Part shown: positions 1 through 9,530 of the stretch, piece by piece
Layout: every line of letters begins with the position of its first letter
Position numbering within the stretch: the first letter of the stretch is position 1
NCBI GenBank assembly: GCA_949430125.1
Contig: CASQMQ010000078.1
Span: 1-38,433 of the forward strand
From: an uncultured Pseudomonadales bacterium
Lineage (GTDB): Bacteria > Pseudomonadota > Gammaproteobacteria > Pseudomonadales > Pseudohongiellaceae
DNA: 38,433 nt
Reading direction: 5' to 3'
The notes under the pieces: model-generated
What the model saw: the letters and a program-made list of their open reading frames with translations, nothing else
What the model was told of the DNA's origin: nothing
Databases searched by the model: none
Position numbers and translations under genes: made by a program

Positions 1-293
1 CCCTGCATGTCAGGGAATTCAATAAATTGCTTCGGCTGCAACGATCGAGAGGCTGGCCAGAGGCGGGAACCCCCGCCACCAGCGAGAATAACGGGAATTA
101 ACATAGAGCCTGCTACCTTGGACTGCTAAAGCGGAATGACGAACACGAACGACATAGTAGCAAAATATCGCCCAATTTAATAAATAGAGCTGATTCAACG
201 GCTCTGCCATCAATTTATGATCGATTATTTGGCTTCAGCGCGATAACATCGCAGACTTTGGAGAACCACCCCTTGGAGGGGTTTAGCCAGCTT
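1..293. other. Region upstream of fabA, no gene recognised
   Basis: About 290 bases precede the fabA start. The only clear structure is a perfect 6-bp stem, GGCGGG at 62-67 and CCCGCC at 72-77, around a 4-base loop. No T-run follows it on either strand, so it is not a typical intrinsic terminator. A 64-codon minus-strand reading frame at 19-213 resembles no family I know and is probably chance. The fabA promoter should lie here, but I cannot place it with confidence. Confidence 0.4.
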
Positions 294-830
294 ATGACAC
301 GAGTCGAACACAACTTTGCTCCTAAGAATTCCTATACATTGGAAGAATTGGTGGACTGCGGCCAAGGTCGCCTATTCGGTCCTGGCAACGCGGCATTACC
401 CGTAGACAATATGCTCATGCTAGATCGGATTGTAGAGATCAACGCAGATGGCGGCGTGCACGGTCGCGGTCAAATAATCGCGGAGCTCGACATAACGCCC
501 GAGCTTTGGTTTTTCGACTGTCACTTTCCCGGCGACCCGGTCATGCCCGGATGCCTCGGGTTAGATGCCCTGTGGCAACTATTGGGATTCTACCTCGGCT
601 GGAGTGGCCACCTAGGCAGAGGTCGGGCACTTGGAGCTGGCGAGGTAAAATTTACTGGCGAAATACTGCCGACTTCAAAGAAAGTAGTTTACGAGTTATC
701 GATAAGTCGACTTATTAATAGAAGCCTTGTTATGGGCATCGCCGACGGCACAGTATCTGTAGATGGCAAGACAATCTATACCACCAAAGCATTGAAAGTT
801 GGTTTGTTCAAGCCAGGAAGTTCATTCTAA
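294..830 (+). CDS. fabA: 3-hydroxydecanoyl-ACP dehydratase/isomerase FabA
   Basis: FabA dehydrates 3-hydroxydecanoyl-ACP and isomerises trans-2- to cis-3-decenoyl-ACP, the branch point to unsaturated fatty acids in the cytoplasm. The protein is 178 residues from the chosen ATG, close to the roughly 172 of E. coli. The hot-dog fold signature [15 protein letters not shown] holds the catalytic His77, and the catalytic Asp91 lies in [11 protein letters not shown] start at 258 would add 12 residues. I prefer ATG at 294 because its N-terminus aligns with the family and GGAGGG at 275-280 lies upstream, although that spacing is long. fabB follows 42 bases downstream, the usual fabAB operon. Confidence 0.96.
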   Translation: MTRVEHNFAPKNSYTLEELVDCGQGRLFGPGNAALPVDNMLMLDRIVEINADGGVHGRGQIIAELDITPELWFFDCHFPGDPVMPGCLGLDALWQLLGFYLGWSGHLGRGRALGAGEVKFTGEILPTSKKVVYELSISRLINRSLVMGIADGTVSVDGKTIYTTKALKVGLFKPGSSF

Positions 831-872
831 TACAGAATGGATGAGTGATTCTTTAATGATCGGGGAAATCGC

Positions 873-2091
873 ATGAAGCGCGTTGTTGTTACTGGTATCG
901 GAATTGTGTCCTGTTTGGGCAATGACAAAGAGTCGGTACTAGATTCGCTCAAAGCGGGCCGTAGTGGTATCCAGCACAATCCCACCTATGAAGAAATTGG
1001 CATGCGCAGCCATGTTAGCGGATCTGTGCAGATCGACACAGCTGAACTGATAGATCGCAAGATACTCCGTTTTATGGGCGACGCCTCCGCTTATGCGTAC
1101 CTCGCCATGGAACAGGCGATATCTGACGCCAACCTCACACAAGAAGAAGTATCCAATTTTCGCTCTGGATTGGTAGTGGGGTCCGGCGGCGGCTCCTCCG
1201 AAGAACAACTTGAATCCACAGATATCATGCGCGAGAAGGGTTTGCGCAGAGGTCGGACCCTACCGTGTAACACGCACCATGAGCAGCACCACGTCCGCTT
1301 GTCTGGCCACTCCATTCAAAATCAAAGGCGTCAACTACACGATCTCATCAGCCTGCGCGACCAGCGCACACTGCATTGGCCATGGAGCCGAGCTAATTCA
1401 GCTAGGCAAGCAGGATATCGTTTTCGCAGGAGGCGGCGAGGCAGAACATTGGACAACGAGCCATATGTTCGATGCTATGGGCGCGCTTTCAACTAAATAC
1501 AACGACACTCCCGATAAAGCCTCACGCGCTTTCGATGCTGACCGCGATGGCTTCGTGATCGCTGGCGGTGGCGCGATTCTTGTCATGGAGTCTCTCGATC
1601 ACGCCCTAGCACGAGGCGCAAAGATCTATGCCGAGCTAACCGGATATGCGGCAACCTCCGATGGTCACGACATGGTTGCGCCTGCAGGCGAAGGCGGCGC
1701 ACGCGCGATGCAGATAGCGACCGCTGGTCTGGAAGGGTCAGTAGACTACATCAACACACACGGCACTAGCACACCGGCCGGTGACGTCTCGGAACTACGC
1801 GCGATCAAAAGCGTGTTTGGTGAGAACGTACCAACACTAAATTCAACCAAGTCGCTGACGGGGCATTCACTTGGCGCGGCAGGCGCACAGGAAGCCATCT
1901 ATACCCTATTGATGATGGAGAATGATTTTATTGCCGCCTCGGCCAATATCGAAAACCTAGACGAAGAAGCGCAAGGAATGCCAATCGCAATCGAGCGCCA
2001 AGATGACATTACCCTGAACCGAGTCATGTCGAACAGCTTCGGCTTCGGTGGCACCAACGCCTGCTTAGTCTTTGATCGCTATCAAAACTAG
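873..2091 (+). CDS. fabB: 3-oxoacyl-ACP synthase I FabB, interrupted by one frameshift
   Basis: FabB (KAS I) elongates the cis-decenoyl-ACP made by FabA. The N-terminal 126 or so residues read from ATG 873 (start [17 protein letters not shown], with GGGGAAA as ribosome site). The remainder reads one base later, from about 1251 to the TAG at 2089-2091. Skipping a single G at about 1251 joins GLRR to VGPYRVT and gives 405 residues, essentially the E. coli length of 406. All three catalytic residues lie after the shift: Cys in SSACATSAH, His in NTHGTSTP and His in TGHSLGAAG. As written, the product would end before the active site. KAS I is normally essential when FabA is used, so a sequence error is likely here, but I cannot prove it. 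Confidence 0.9.
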
Positions 2092-2141
2092 GGACGCCTA
2101 GGGTAGGAAACTTATTCTTAGTTTAACTGGTCCAACCTAGC

Positions 2142-2633
2142 ATGAAGATAAGTTCTGCGTTTCGAATCAGTCTGACTCTGCTACTTGGCACTGTCCTGCT
2201 CGCAGGCAACGTCGCTCAAGCGCAGCTCACACCGCGCACGATCTCGGGCCTAGAAGCGCAGCCCATTTCTCCACAGCCTCTCCCTGTGGAACTAGCTTTT
2301 CCTTTCTATGTCAGTGCCGCTAGCCCAGGGCGATACAAGATTGTATGGAACCTACCAGATGGCCACTACCTGTATAGACACGCCTTCCAATTCACGCTGA
2401 GCCAGCAAGCCGATTCGGCAGAGCTACCCGTAGAAGTCACGATGCCCGATGGCCTGAAGAAAAATGACCAGTTCTTCGGAGATATAGAAGCCTATTATGG
2501 CCAGCTAGATATCGATCTAAGCCTTACTACCGTGCCGGGGCCGAACGCAAGAATCTTCATCGACTATCAAGGCTGTGCCGATTGGGGATTCTGTTATCCT
2601 CCGCAGCGCTTCGAATTTCTGCTAAATCCGTAA
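2142..2633 (+). CDS. Stand-alone DsbD N-terminal (nDsbD-like) periplasmic domain protein
   Basis: The protein has 163 residues and a signal peptide (about 1-27, ending AQA). The rest matches only the N-terminal immunoglobulin-like domain of the thiol-disulfide interchange protein DsbD. The diagnostic segment is YQGCADWGFCYPPQ with Cys145 and Cys151, equivalent to the redox pair of E. coli nDsbD. The cap-loop-like FFGDIEAYYG precedes it. In full-length DsbD an eight-helix membrane domain and a C-terminal thioredoxin domain follow. Here a TAA ends the protein right after the domain, and no downstream frame up to aroQ resembles them. It sits where many gammaproteobacteria carry dsbD, just before aroQ. 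It probably passes electrons to periplasmic disulfide proteins, but its donor is not visible here. Confidence 0.8.
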   Translation: MKISSAFRISLTLLLGTVLLAGNVAQAQLTPRTISGLEAQPISPQPLPVELAFPFYVSAASPGRYKIVWNLPDGHYLYRHAFQFTLSQQADSAELPVEVTMPDGLKKNDQFFGDIEAYYGQLDIDLSLTTVPGPNARIFIDYQGCADWGFCYPPQRFEFLLNP

Positions 2634-2757
2634 ACGCAGGCCTTCCTTTCGCAAAAAAGCGTGAAATGTATGCTATTTTCTGAGAAAATGCCGACAAAAT
2701 GGCTAATCAGGCTTCTCGGGAGAAAATTCACCCAGCCGCCACATTAGGGAAAAGAAC

Positions 2758-3190
2758 ATGGCATCAATACTGGCCCTGCATGGACCTAACTTAAATCTGC
2801 TCGGTAGTCGTGAACCCCACATCTACGGGATCTGACACCTTGGACGACATTAATCAGCGCCTCGCAACAAAATGCACGGAGTCGGGTCATCAATTCGACA
2901 GCCTGCAGGCTAACTCTGAGGGCGAGATAATCGATCGATTGCACGCGGCACGAAAAGACGGCACGGCATTCATGATCGTGAACTTTGGTGGATTCACCCA
3001 CACTAGCATTGCTATTCGCGACGCGATCCTGGCCTCCGAGATTCCCTTCATCGAGGTGCATCTTTCAAACCTATTCAGCCGCGAAGCCTATCGACATCAT
3101 TCCTATTTTTCCGACATCGCTGTCGGGTGTGTGATTGGCTTGGGCGCCCAAGGTTACGAACTGGCGCTGCAGCTGCTTGCAAAAAACTAG
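2758..3190 (+). CDS. aroQ: Type II 3-dehydroquinate dehydratase AroQ, interrupted by one frameshift
   Basis: AroQ dehydrates 3-dehydroquinate to 3-dehydroshikimate in the shikimate pathway. Translation from ATG 2758 gives the family start [20 protein letters not shown] and then hits TGA at 2833. Skipping one base (the A at about 2830) continues as [11 protein letters not shown] and runs to TAG 3188-3190, for 143 residues, a normal length. The active-site blocks are present after the shift: [14 protein letters not shown] and [21 protein letters not shown], holding the catalytic His and substrate-binding residues. The neighbour order dsbD-aroQ-accB-accC is that of Pseudomonas. As written the enzyme would be truncated to about 25 residues. 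Confidence 0.88.
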
Positions 3191-3282
3191 CAACTAGTTG
3201 CACAAGGTTGCACCATTGCCGTTAAGGGCAATGCGAGTGCGGAAAAGCAGTGAAATGACACAAACTCACTTTTGACGCCGAC

Positions 3283-3312
3283 ATACTGATAAAGTCAGGT
3301 GATTTTCAGTAT
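3283..3312. repeat. Inverted repeat upstream of accB
   Basis: ATACTGA at 3283-3289 is matched by TCAGTAT at 3306-3312, perfect 7-bp arms separated by 16 bases. It lies 30 bases before the accB start, so it could be an operator or a hairpin in the accB leader. No regulator is identified from sequence alone. Confidence 0.35.
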
Positions 3313-3342
3313 TGATAACAATAATTCTAACGAGACATTCCT

Positions 3343-3783
3343 ATGGACATTAGAAAAGTAAAGAAACTGATTGAGCTGCTGGAATCTTCCGACATCGCAG
3401 AAATCGAAATCAAGGAAGGCGAAGAGTCGGTTAGAATTAGCCGCGGATCCATCTCAATGCCTGCGCCCATGGCCTATCAGGCGCCGGCGGCTCCTGCAGC
3501 AGCTCCGGCACCTAGTGCAGTAGCACCCGCTGCCGCTCCCCCCGCAGAAGGAAATGCGATCAAGTCTCCTATGGTTGGAACTTTTTATCGCTCTCCCTCT
3601 CCCTCCTCTCCTGCGTATGTTGAGGTTGGCAAACATGTAAAGGCAGGAGACGTGGTCTGCATTGTCGAAGCGATGAAGATGATGAATCAAATTGAGGCTG
3701 ATCAAGCAGGCGTGATCGAAGCCTTTTTGGTTGAAGATGGCGAACCGGTAGAGTTCGACCAGCCATTAATTAGAATCGTATAG
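3343..3783 (+). CDS. accB: Biotin carboxyl carrier protein of acetyl-CoA carboxylase
   Basis: AccB carries the biotin that AccC carboxylates, for malonyl-CoA synthesis. The 146 residues fall into an N-terminal helical segment (1-35), an Ala/Pro-rich linker (about 40-70) and a biotinyl domain (about 71-146). The biotinylation motif EAMKMM places the modified lysine at residue 112. The thumb of the biotinyl domain is visible as [18 protein letters not shown]. accC follows after 40 bases, so the two are almost certainly co-transcribed. Confidence 0.97.
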   Translation: MDIRKVKKLIELLESSDIAEIEIKEGEESVRISRGSISMPAPMAYQAPAAPAAAPAPSAVAPAAAPPAEGNAIKSPMVGTFYRSPSPSSPAYVEVGKHVKAGDVVCIVEAMKMMNQIEADQAGVIEAFLVEDGEPVEFDQPLIRIV

Positions 3784-3823
3784 AACGCAATTTGCGTGCT
3801 CAGCCTAATTCAAGGATAGCTTC

Positions 3824-5164
3824 ATGCTTGAAAAAGTATTAATAGCCAATCGCGGTGAAATCGCACTGCGTGTACTTCGCTCTTGTAAAGAACTTGGAAT
3901 CAAAACTGTCGCTGTCCATTCGACGGCAGACCGGGATTTAATGCATGTTCGGCTCTCCGACGAGTCGGTCTGCATAGGGCCGCCCAGCCCAACAGACAGC
4001 TACCTCAATACACCCGCTATCATCTCTGCGATGGAAGTGACCGATGCCGATGCAGTGCATCCCGGCTACGGATTTCTATCGGAGAACGCCGACTTCGCCG
4101 AGCAGGTCGAGAACAGCGGCTTCGCTTTTATCGGCCCAACTGCCGAGACGATTCGCCTGATGGGCGACAAGGTTTCCGCCATCGAAGTAATGCGCGGAGC
4201 AGGCGTGCCTACTGTACCCGGCTCCAATGGCCCCATAGACGATAACAGCGAGCGCACGCTATCGCTAGCCAAAGAGATTGGCTACCCAGTTATCATCAAG
4301 GCAACAGCGGGCGGTGGTGGCCGCGGCATGCGGGTTGTGCACAATGAGGCGGCACTACTCAAAGCGATATTCGTCACACAGACCGAGGCCAAGTCTTTTT
4401 TCGGCAACGGCGTAGTCTATCTCGAGAAGTTCTTGGAGAATCCGCGTCATGTGGAAATCCAAGTTATCGGCGATGGCAAGGGCAACGCGCTCTACCTTGG
4501 CGATCGTGACTGCTCTCTGCAGCGACGCCATCAAAAAGTATTAGAGGAGGCTCCAGCTCCGGGCATTCCTGACAAAGTGCGCGCCAAAGTCGCACAGACT
4601 TGTATCCAAGCTTGCAAGAACATGAATTACCGCGGCGCTGGAACCCTAGAGTTTCTCTATGAAGATGAGGCATTCTACTTCATAGAAATGAATACGCGCG
4701 TACAGGTAGAGCATCCCGTTACAGAAATGATTACCGGTGTAGATATCGTCAAAGAACAACTGCTAATAGCCGGCGGTGCGCCGCTGTCTTATGCCCAAGA
4801 GGATATCCATTTCCGTGGACACGCCTTCGAGTGCCGAATCAACGCCGAGGACCCGGTCACGTTTATGCCCAGCCCAGGCAAGATAAAGATGTTTCATGCG
4901 CCGGGCGGCAACGGAGTGCGTGTCGATTCACACCTCTATAGCGGCTATAGCGTTCCGCCCCACTACGACTCTTTGATAGCCAAGCTTATCTGCCACGCAA
5001 ACACTCGCGAGACAGCACTAAAACGCACACAGATCGCTCTTGATGAGATGCTGATCGATGGTATCCGCTGCAATATCCCACTGCATCAAAATCTTGTGCG
5101 CGATGCCGAGTTTCAAAAGGGTTGCGTCAACATCCACTATCTAGAAAAGAAGCTTGGATCCTAG
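3824..5164 (+). CDS. accC: Biotin carboxylase subunit of acetyl-CoA carboxylase
   Basis: AccC uses ATP and bicarbonate to carboxylate the biotin on AccB. The 446 residues match the family length. The pre-ATP-grasp domain begins [16 protein letters not shown]. The ATP-grasp domain has the glycine-rich loop GGGGRG at about 163-168 with Lys159 just before it. The catalytic strand [16 protein letters not shown] carries the Glu, Asn and Arg that bind metal and bicarbonate. The reading frame is intact. AAGGATAG upstream is a clear ribosome site, and prmA begins 21 bases downstream. Confidence 0.98.
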   Translation: MLEKVLIANRGEIALRVLRSCKELGIKTVAVHSTADRDLMHVRLSDESVCIGPPSPTDSYLNTPAIISAMEVTDADAVHPGYGFLSENADFAEQVENSGFAFIGPTAETIRLMGDKVSAIEVMRGAGVPTVPGSNGPIDDNSERTLSLAKEIGYPVIIKATAGGGGRGMRVVHNEAALLKAIFVTQTEAKSFFGNGVVYLEKFLENPRHVEIQVIGDGKGNALYLGDRDCSLQRRHQKVLEEAPAPGIPDKVRAKVAQTCIQACKNMNYRGAGTLEFLYEDEAFYFIEMNTRVQVEHPVTEMITGVDIVKEQLLIAGGAPLSYAQEDIHFRGHAFECRINAEDPVTFMPSPGKIKMFHAPGGNGVRVDSHLYSGYSVPPHYDSLIAKLICHANTRETALKRTQIALDEMLIDGIRCNIPLHQNLVRDAEFQKGCVNIHYLEKKLGS

Positions 5165-5185
5165 AACTTCCCGAGTCTTCTCACT

Positions 5186-6085
5186 ATGGCATGGCAACAA
5201 CTCAGGGTTCAGGTACGATCCGATCAGATTGAACCTCTAGAACAACTGCTTCTGGATTATGGCGGTCTTTCAATAAGCTATCTGGATGCAGAGGATCAAC
5301 CGGTATTTCAAAAAGAGCCAGGTAGCACTCCATTATGGGATCTTGTTGATCTAGTCTGCCTATTCGAGAAAGAAATAAATCTCGATGGGTTGCTTTTTCT
5401 CCTGCAACAACACCCTGCGATTGAAGACAAAGAGTCTCTGACTCTCGAAACCCTAGAAGATCAGGCCTGGGAGAGATCCTGGATGTCGGATTTTAAGGCC
5501 ATGCAGTTTGGCGAGCGCCTTTGGGTGTGTCCGAGCTGGCAGGAGCCGCCCGAACCAAGTGCCGTCAATATTATGCTCGATCCCGGCCTCGCCTTCGGCA
5601 GTGGCAGCCACGCGACCACCAGCATGTGCCTACAATGGCTGGAGAAGAACATCTCGCGATGACAGCACAGTAATCGACTATGGCTGCGGCTCCGGCATTC
5701 TCGCTATCGCAGCAGCCCTGCTAGGAGCAGCTCGCGTCATCGCTGTAGACAATGATCCTCAGGCTATTACAGCCACCATCGAGAACGCGAAACGCAACAA
5801 CATCCCTGAAGGGTGTTATCGAGACCTACCTGCCCGACCAATTGCCTGACGACAGGGCAGCTCTTCTCTCAGACATACTCGTCGCAAATATACTCGCCGA
5901 GCCACTCATGCAGCTTGCCGAAGACCTCTCTCATCTCGTAAAACCCCAAGGGACAAATCGCCCTGTCTGGTTTATTAGCGGAGCAGGCTGACGGGTTACT
6001 TGAGCATTACGGCTCCTGGTTTGAGATGGACGAGGCGGTACTGAGCGAGGAATGGGCACGATTGAGCGGCACCCGCCTGAATTAG
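5186..6085 (+). pseudogene. prmA: Ribosomal protein L11 methyltransferase PrmA, three frame lesions
   Basis: PrmA trimethylates ribosomal protein L11 using S-adenosylmethionine. Four consecutive pieces in rotating frames reconstruct a complete PrmA. The N-terminal domain and [17 protein letters not shown] end near 5660. The SAM motif [15 protein letters not shown] follows, up to about 5811. [10 protein letters not shown] through LVANILAEPL runs to about 5953. The C-terminus QIALSGLLAEQADG runs to TAG 6083-6085. Each junction is repaired by skipping one base, giving about 298 residues against 293 in E. coli. As written, translation stops at 5660 before the SAM site. E. coli tolerates loss of prmA, so real decay is possible. 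Three indels in 300 bases could also reflect a low-quality patch. Confidence 0.85.
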
Positions 6086-6181
6086 CGAGAAGTAGCGCGC
6101 GAGTGAGTTGAGCTAACTGTAGGCAAGACAAAGGGATTGACCTACAATCCCTTGCTAACTTGTCGCTCGAAGTGCTGCCGC

Positions 6182-7961
6182 ATGTCGTTCAATGTAACTC
6201 AATGCCCCGCTTGTGAATCCACCTTCAACACAAACTCTCGTGTGCTAGCTGCTGCTGCCGGCAGAGGTGCGCTGCGGAGCCTGCCTCAATGTATTTGAGG
6301 CCATCGATAACTTCCTGATTCCAGAAGAAGCTGACGCAGCGCCAGATCAAGACGAGTCGGTCTTCGTAGGCAATGATCCGCAAGCGTTTTTCGACCCCTC
6401 TTCGTTTCTTACTCGCAGCGCCTTGAGCGAAACCCAGTGACGACTGACGGCGACCCTATCGATGAAAAAAACCTGCACCAGGAATTGGAAAAATCGGAAA
6501 CTGTGAGCGAAGACTTCTTTGTCACTGTGGCCGGAGAACTTCAGGGAAGAGCAGAAGCCCCTGCTGTAGAGAATAGTTATGAAGACGAAGACGCGCCCAT
6601 TGATCAGCCTGAGACTCCTGCAGGCAGGCATTGCTCATGACAAGCATCAACGAGGAATTCGAAGATAAGGTTCTTAGACTCCTTTGTGGCACAGGTAACG
6701 GATGCTCATGAACTCACTGAACATGACCCCGCCGACTCCTCATTAGAGGAACCCAGTGAGCCAGAGCTGACAGATGCTGAAGAAACGCACATTGAGAGTA
6801 AACAGCCGTTTCTTGGCATAGGTCTATCCGCTTCATTCACCTTTGATCCCAATGCTCCTCCCCAAGTGCGCATCGGTACGCCTAAAGCAGAAAGCCCTCC
6901 AGACCAAGAGACGGCTAGCGAGCAGCCAGTCGATCAGAGCTCTGCAAGTGGCACCGAATCTTTTGGGGCCATTGAGAAGCTACCGCAGGAGGAAAAACCG
7001 GCACCTGATGTGCTAGCTCCCAGCGACTCTGTCTGGTCGCCGATTAATGATGAAGTGACGGCCCCACCCTCAAATGAGGAAGCTACCCAATCTTTCGCTG
7101 TAGAAGAAGAGAAGAAGAACCAACGATCACTCCCAACTGCAGAATCAAGCGCTCGCAGAACCAATCGCAGCCCCAGTGACGGACAACGAGAACCTAGATG
7201 TAGGTAGTGAGTCGCCAAGCGAAGAAATAGACGATATCCAAAGTCTGGCTAAGCAAGAAGAACTTGCTAGCGAAAGTGTTGCTGAAGATGAAGAGCCAAC
7301 CATTGAAGCGACACAGACAAGCGCTCGAGTAATTGATGAAGATTCAACACAAGCGATACGAGCTAGAGCGCTGGAAGCAGAACTAAGCGATGAGGAAGCC
7401 TTAGAAGCGATCCCTCGAGAGAATCTTGCTGCCTTGGGAAGTATGTCTACACCCGTCGAGCTCTTAGCCAGAAAAGAGAGTCGCCTATTACGTAGCACCC
7501 TACTCTTTTTATCCATCCTGCTACTGGGTGGCCTGCTTAGCTCTCAATATTTGTGGCAGCGCATGGAACTCTATAGCCAGCTTCCTCAATTACGCCCTCT
7601 CTACGAAGTTGCCTGCACCTATTTAAACTGCGCACTGCCGCAATACGCCGATATCGATTCTATTCGCAGCGAGAATCTCACCGTACAAACCCATCCGACT
7701 TTAGCGAACGGCTTGATGGTTAATACTGTCATTCGCAACTCCGCAGAATTCGAGCAACCATTTCCAATTCTTGTACTCAGTTTCAATAGTGTAGAGAACA
7801 GCGTCATCGCACTGCGTGAATTTACTTCCGCTGAATATCTGGATCCAGGACTTCGCTCCACCCAAGCAATGCCTGCCAAGACACCGGTGCAAATCCGCCT
7901 AGCTATAATGGACCCGGGACCAGAAGCGGTTAACTACACTCTGGCATTCCGCTGGCCCTAG
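6182..7961 (+). pseudogene. Zinc-ribbon / DUF3426 inner-membrane protein, about five frame lesions
   Basis: This is the gene that usually lies between prmA and dusB in Pseudomonas relatives. ATG 6182 opens an MJ0042-type zinc ribbon (CPAC near residue 8). Its second knuckle, VRCGACLNVF, is reached only after skipping a G at about 6266. A long acidic, low-complexity linker follows in shifting frames, with changes near 6436, between 6612 and 6637, near 6676 and between 7105 and 7150. The last frame, open to TAG 7959-7961, carries a transmembrane helix (LLFLSILLLGGLLSSQYLW) and the DUF3426 domain with LRPLYEVACTYLNCALPQY. The linker is poorly conserved, so lesion positions there are approximate. 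Function is not known; the architecture suggests a membrane-anchored zinc protein. Confidence 0.75.
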
Positions 7962-8093
7962 CCAAAAACTTGTCGTCTGAACTAGATGTGCAAAAACCAG
8001 GTGCACAAAAAACAAACAAATCGCTTTAACTGGAAATGCGTCCCCGCTATCATAGCCGCCCCTAGCAAAGTCAGCACAACTGTAATAATAAGA

Positions 8094-9098
8094 ATGATTG
8101 ACGTCGGCCCCTACAAACTAAAAAACTCGCTATTCCTTGCGCCAATGGTGGGCGTCAGTGACACACCGTTCCGGGAAATTTGCACAGAAGCCGGCGCCGG
8201 CCTAACTGTTGCAGAAATGCTGACGAGCAATGCAGAATTGTGGCAGAACGAACGCAATAGACTAAAGCGCGTAAAACCTACAGGCATTGGACCTCATGTC
8301 GTACAAATTGCGGGATCCGATCCAGAGTTGATGGCTCAAGCTGCAGCACTAAATGCAGAACTAGGTGCCGATGGCATCGATATCAACATGGGCTGTCCCG
8401 CGAAGAAAGTACTTAAAAAAGCAGCAGGCTCCGCACTACTTAAAGATGCCGAATTGGTAGAACGAATATTAAAAGCAGTAGTCTCTCGCGTCGATATTCC
8501 AGTGACGCTGAAGATACGCACTGGCTGGAGCCCCGAAACAAGAAATGGTGTTGAGATCGCGAAGATTGCAGAGGGTAGCGGCATAAGTTTACTCACAGTG
8601 CATGGTCGGACCCGTGAATGCCGCTTCAAGGGTTACGCAGAGTACGACACCATTGCAGGAATTAAGAACGCCGTCTCGATCCCTGTAATCGCCAACGGTG
8701 ATATAGATTCACCACGCAAGGCCGCCGCGGTTCTTAAGCACACTCAGGTAGATGGATTGATGATCGGTCGTTCCGCGCAGGGCAGGCCATGGATATTCGC
8801 AGAGATAGAACATTATCTCGCTACCGGAAAAACACTTCCCGAAATCGATCTAAAAACTCGTCTCGATATAATCTTTTCCCACCTTATGAAACTTCATAGT
8901 TTCTATGGCGACGTGAAAGGAGTATGGTATGCACGTAAGCATGTTGCCGCGTATGTAAAAGAATTATTAGAATCGCGTGAATTTATGAAAAAATTTAATA
9001 CTATTGAGTCCCCTGCCGCACAACTCGACTGCGTCAATGCGTACTTCTCTCGCTTGGATGATGGTCAACAAGTCGATCAGAGAGATGAAGCTGCGTGA
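8094..9098 (+). CDS. dusB: tRNA-dihydrouridine synthase DusB
   Basis: DusB is an FMN enzyme that reduces uridine to dihydrouridine in tRNA. The frame is open from 7986, but the family N-terminus (MIDVGPYKLKNSLFLAPMVG) starts at ATG 8094, giving 334 residues. Visible signatures are the FMN barrel start APMVGVSD, the catalytic-cysteine motif INMGCPAKKV, HGRTRECRFKG, and the phosphate-binding end ANGDI followed by MIGRSAQGRPW. The gene overlaps fis by four bases, the dusB-fis arrangement conserved across gammaproteobacteria, where growth-phase control acts on the pair. Confidence 0.96.
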   Translation: MIDVGPYKLKNSLFLAPMVGVSDTPFREICTEAGAGLTVAEMLTSNAELWQNERNRLKRVKPTGIGPHVVQIAGSDPELMAQAAALNAELGADGIDINMGCPAKKVLKKAAGSALLKDAELVERILKAVVSRVDIPVTLKIRTGWSPETRNGVEIAKIAEGSGISLLTVHGRTRECRFKGYAEYDTIAGIKNAVSIPVIANGDIDSPRKAAAVLKHTQVDGLMIGRSAQGRPWIFAEIEHYLATGKTLPEIDLKTRLDIIFSHLMKLHSFYGDVKGVWYARKHVAAYVKELLESREFMKKFNTIESPAAQLDCVNAYFSRLDDGQQVDQRDEAA

Positions 9099-9397
9099 AT
9101 AAATTCGATAGTATTGCAAACCAACTTGAGCCGACTCAAGCTCAAGACAACACCCCTACTGCACAACAAGAAAATACACTTCGAGCTGAAGTCGAACGAT
9201 CACTAAGCCGCTATTTTGAAAATATCGAAAATGAGGCCGTTACCAACCTTCACCACTTGGTTATTTCAGAGGTAGAGCCCCCCCTGATTGAGGCTGTAAT
9301 GGGTTATTGCGGCAACAATCAAAGCAAGGCATCTATCATGCTTGGCTTGAACCGTGGTACGCTACGCACCAAATTAAAGCTATACGGTTTACTGTAA
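9095..9397 (+). CDS. fis: Nucleoid protein / DNA-binding regulator Fis
   Basis: Fis bends DNA and adjusts rRNA, tRNA and recombination activity during fast growth. The 100 residues include the C-terminal helix-turn-helix NNQSKASIMLGLNRGTLRTK, nearly identical to family members. It starts at GTG 9095 within the dusB stop (GTGA), so translation is probably coupled. The N-terminal 30 residues are Gln/Thr-rich and diverged, which is usual outside Enterobacteria. Confidence 0.96.
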   Translation: MNKFDSIANQLEPTQAQDNTPTAQQENTLRAEVERSLSRYFENIENEAVTNLHHLVISEVEPPLIEAVMGYCGNNQSKASIMLGLNRGTLRTKLKLYGLL

Positions 9398-9530
9398 ATT
9401 CCATCGATCGGCCCTCTAAATTTATTCTCATCGAGCTCATCTAAGCCATTCGTGTTAGTGAGATTGGCAGAAATCTAGATAGTCGGTTTTGCATCAACCC
9501 CAACTACGCCCATAAGCAAAAGATAGCCCT

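Noticed and set aside
62-77. Intrinsic terminator before fabA
   Set aside because: The stem is perfect, but neither strand has a following T-run, so I list it only as a structure within the upstream region.
19-213. 64-residue minus-strand reading frame upstream of fabA
   Set aside because: No family resemblance, no clear ribosome site, and the composition looks like chance translation of an intergenic region.
1248-1253. Programmed +1 frameshifting at AGA-G
   Set aside because: The same AGA-G context is read in frame in intact genes, for example in cca (LRRDL, near 31480) and lptD (IRGIS, near 24425). The context is therefore not sufficient for a shift.
5655-5664. RF2-like +1 frameshift at CGA TGA in prmA
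   Set aside because: There is no CTT-TGA-C slippery site or upstream Shine-Dalgarno-like stimulator, and two further shifts follow that such a mechanism would not explain.
7986-8093. Upstream start for dusB
   Set aside because: The additional 36 residues are not conserved in DusB proteins; ATG 8094 aligns with the family start.
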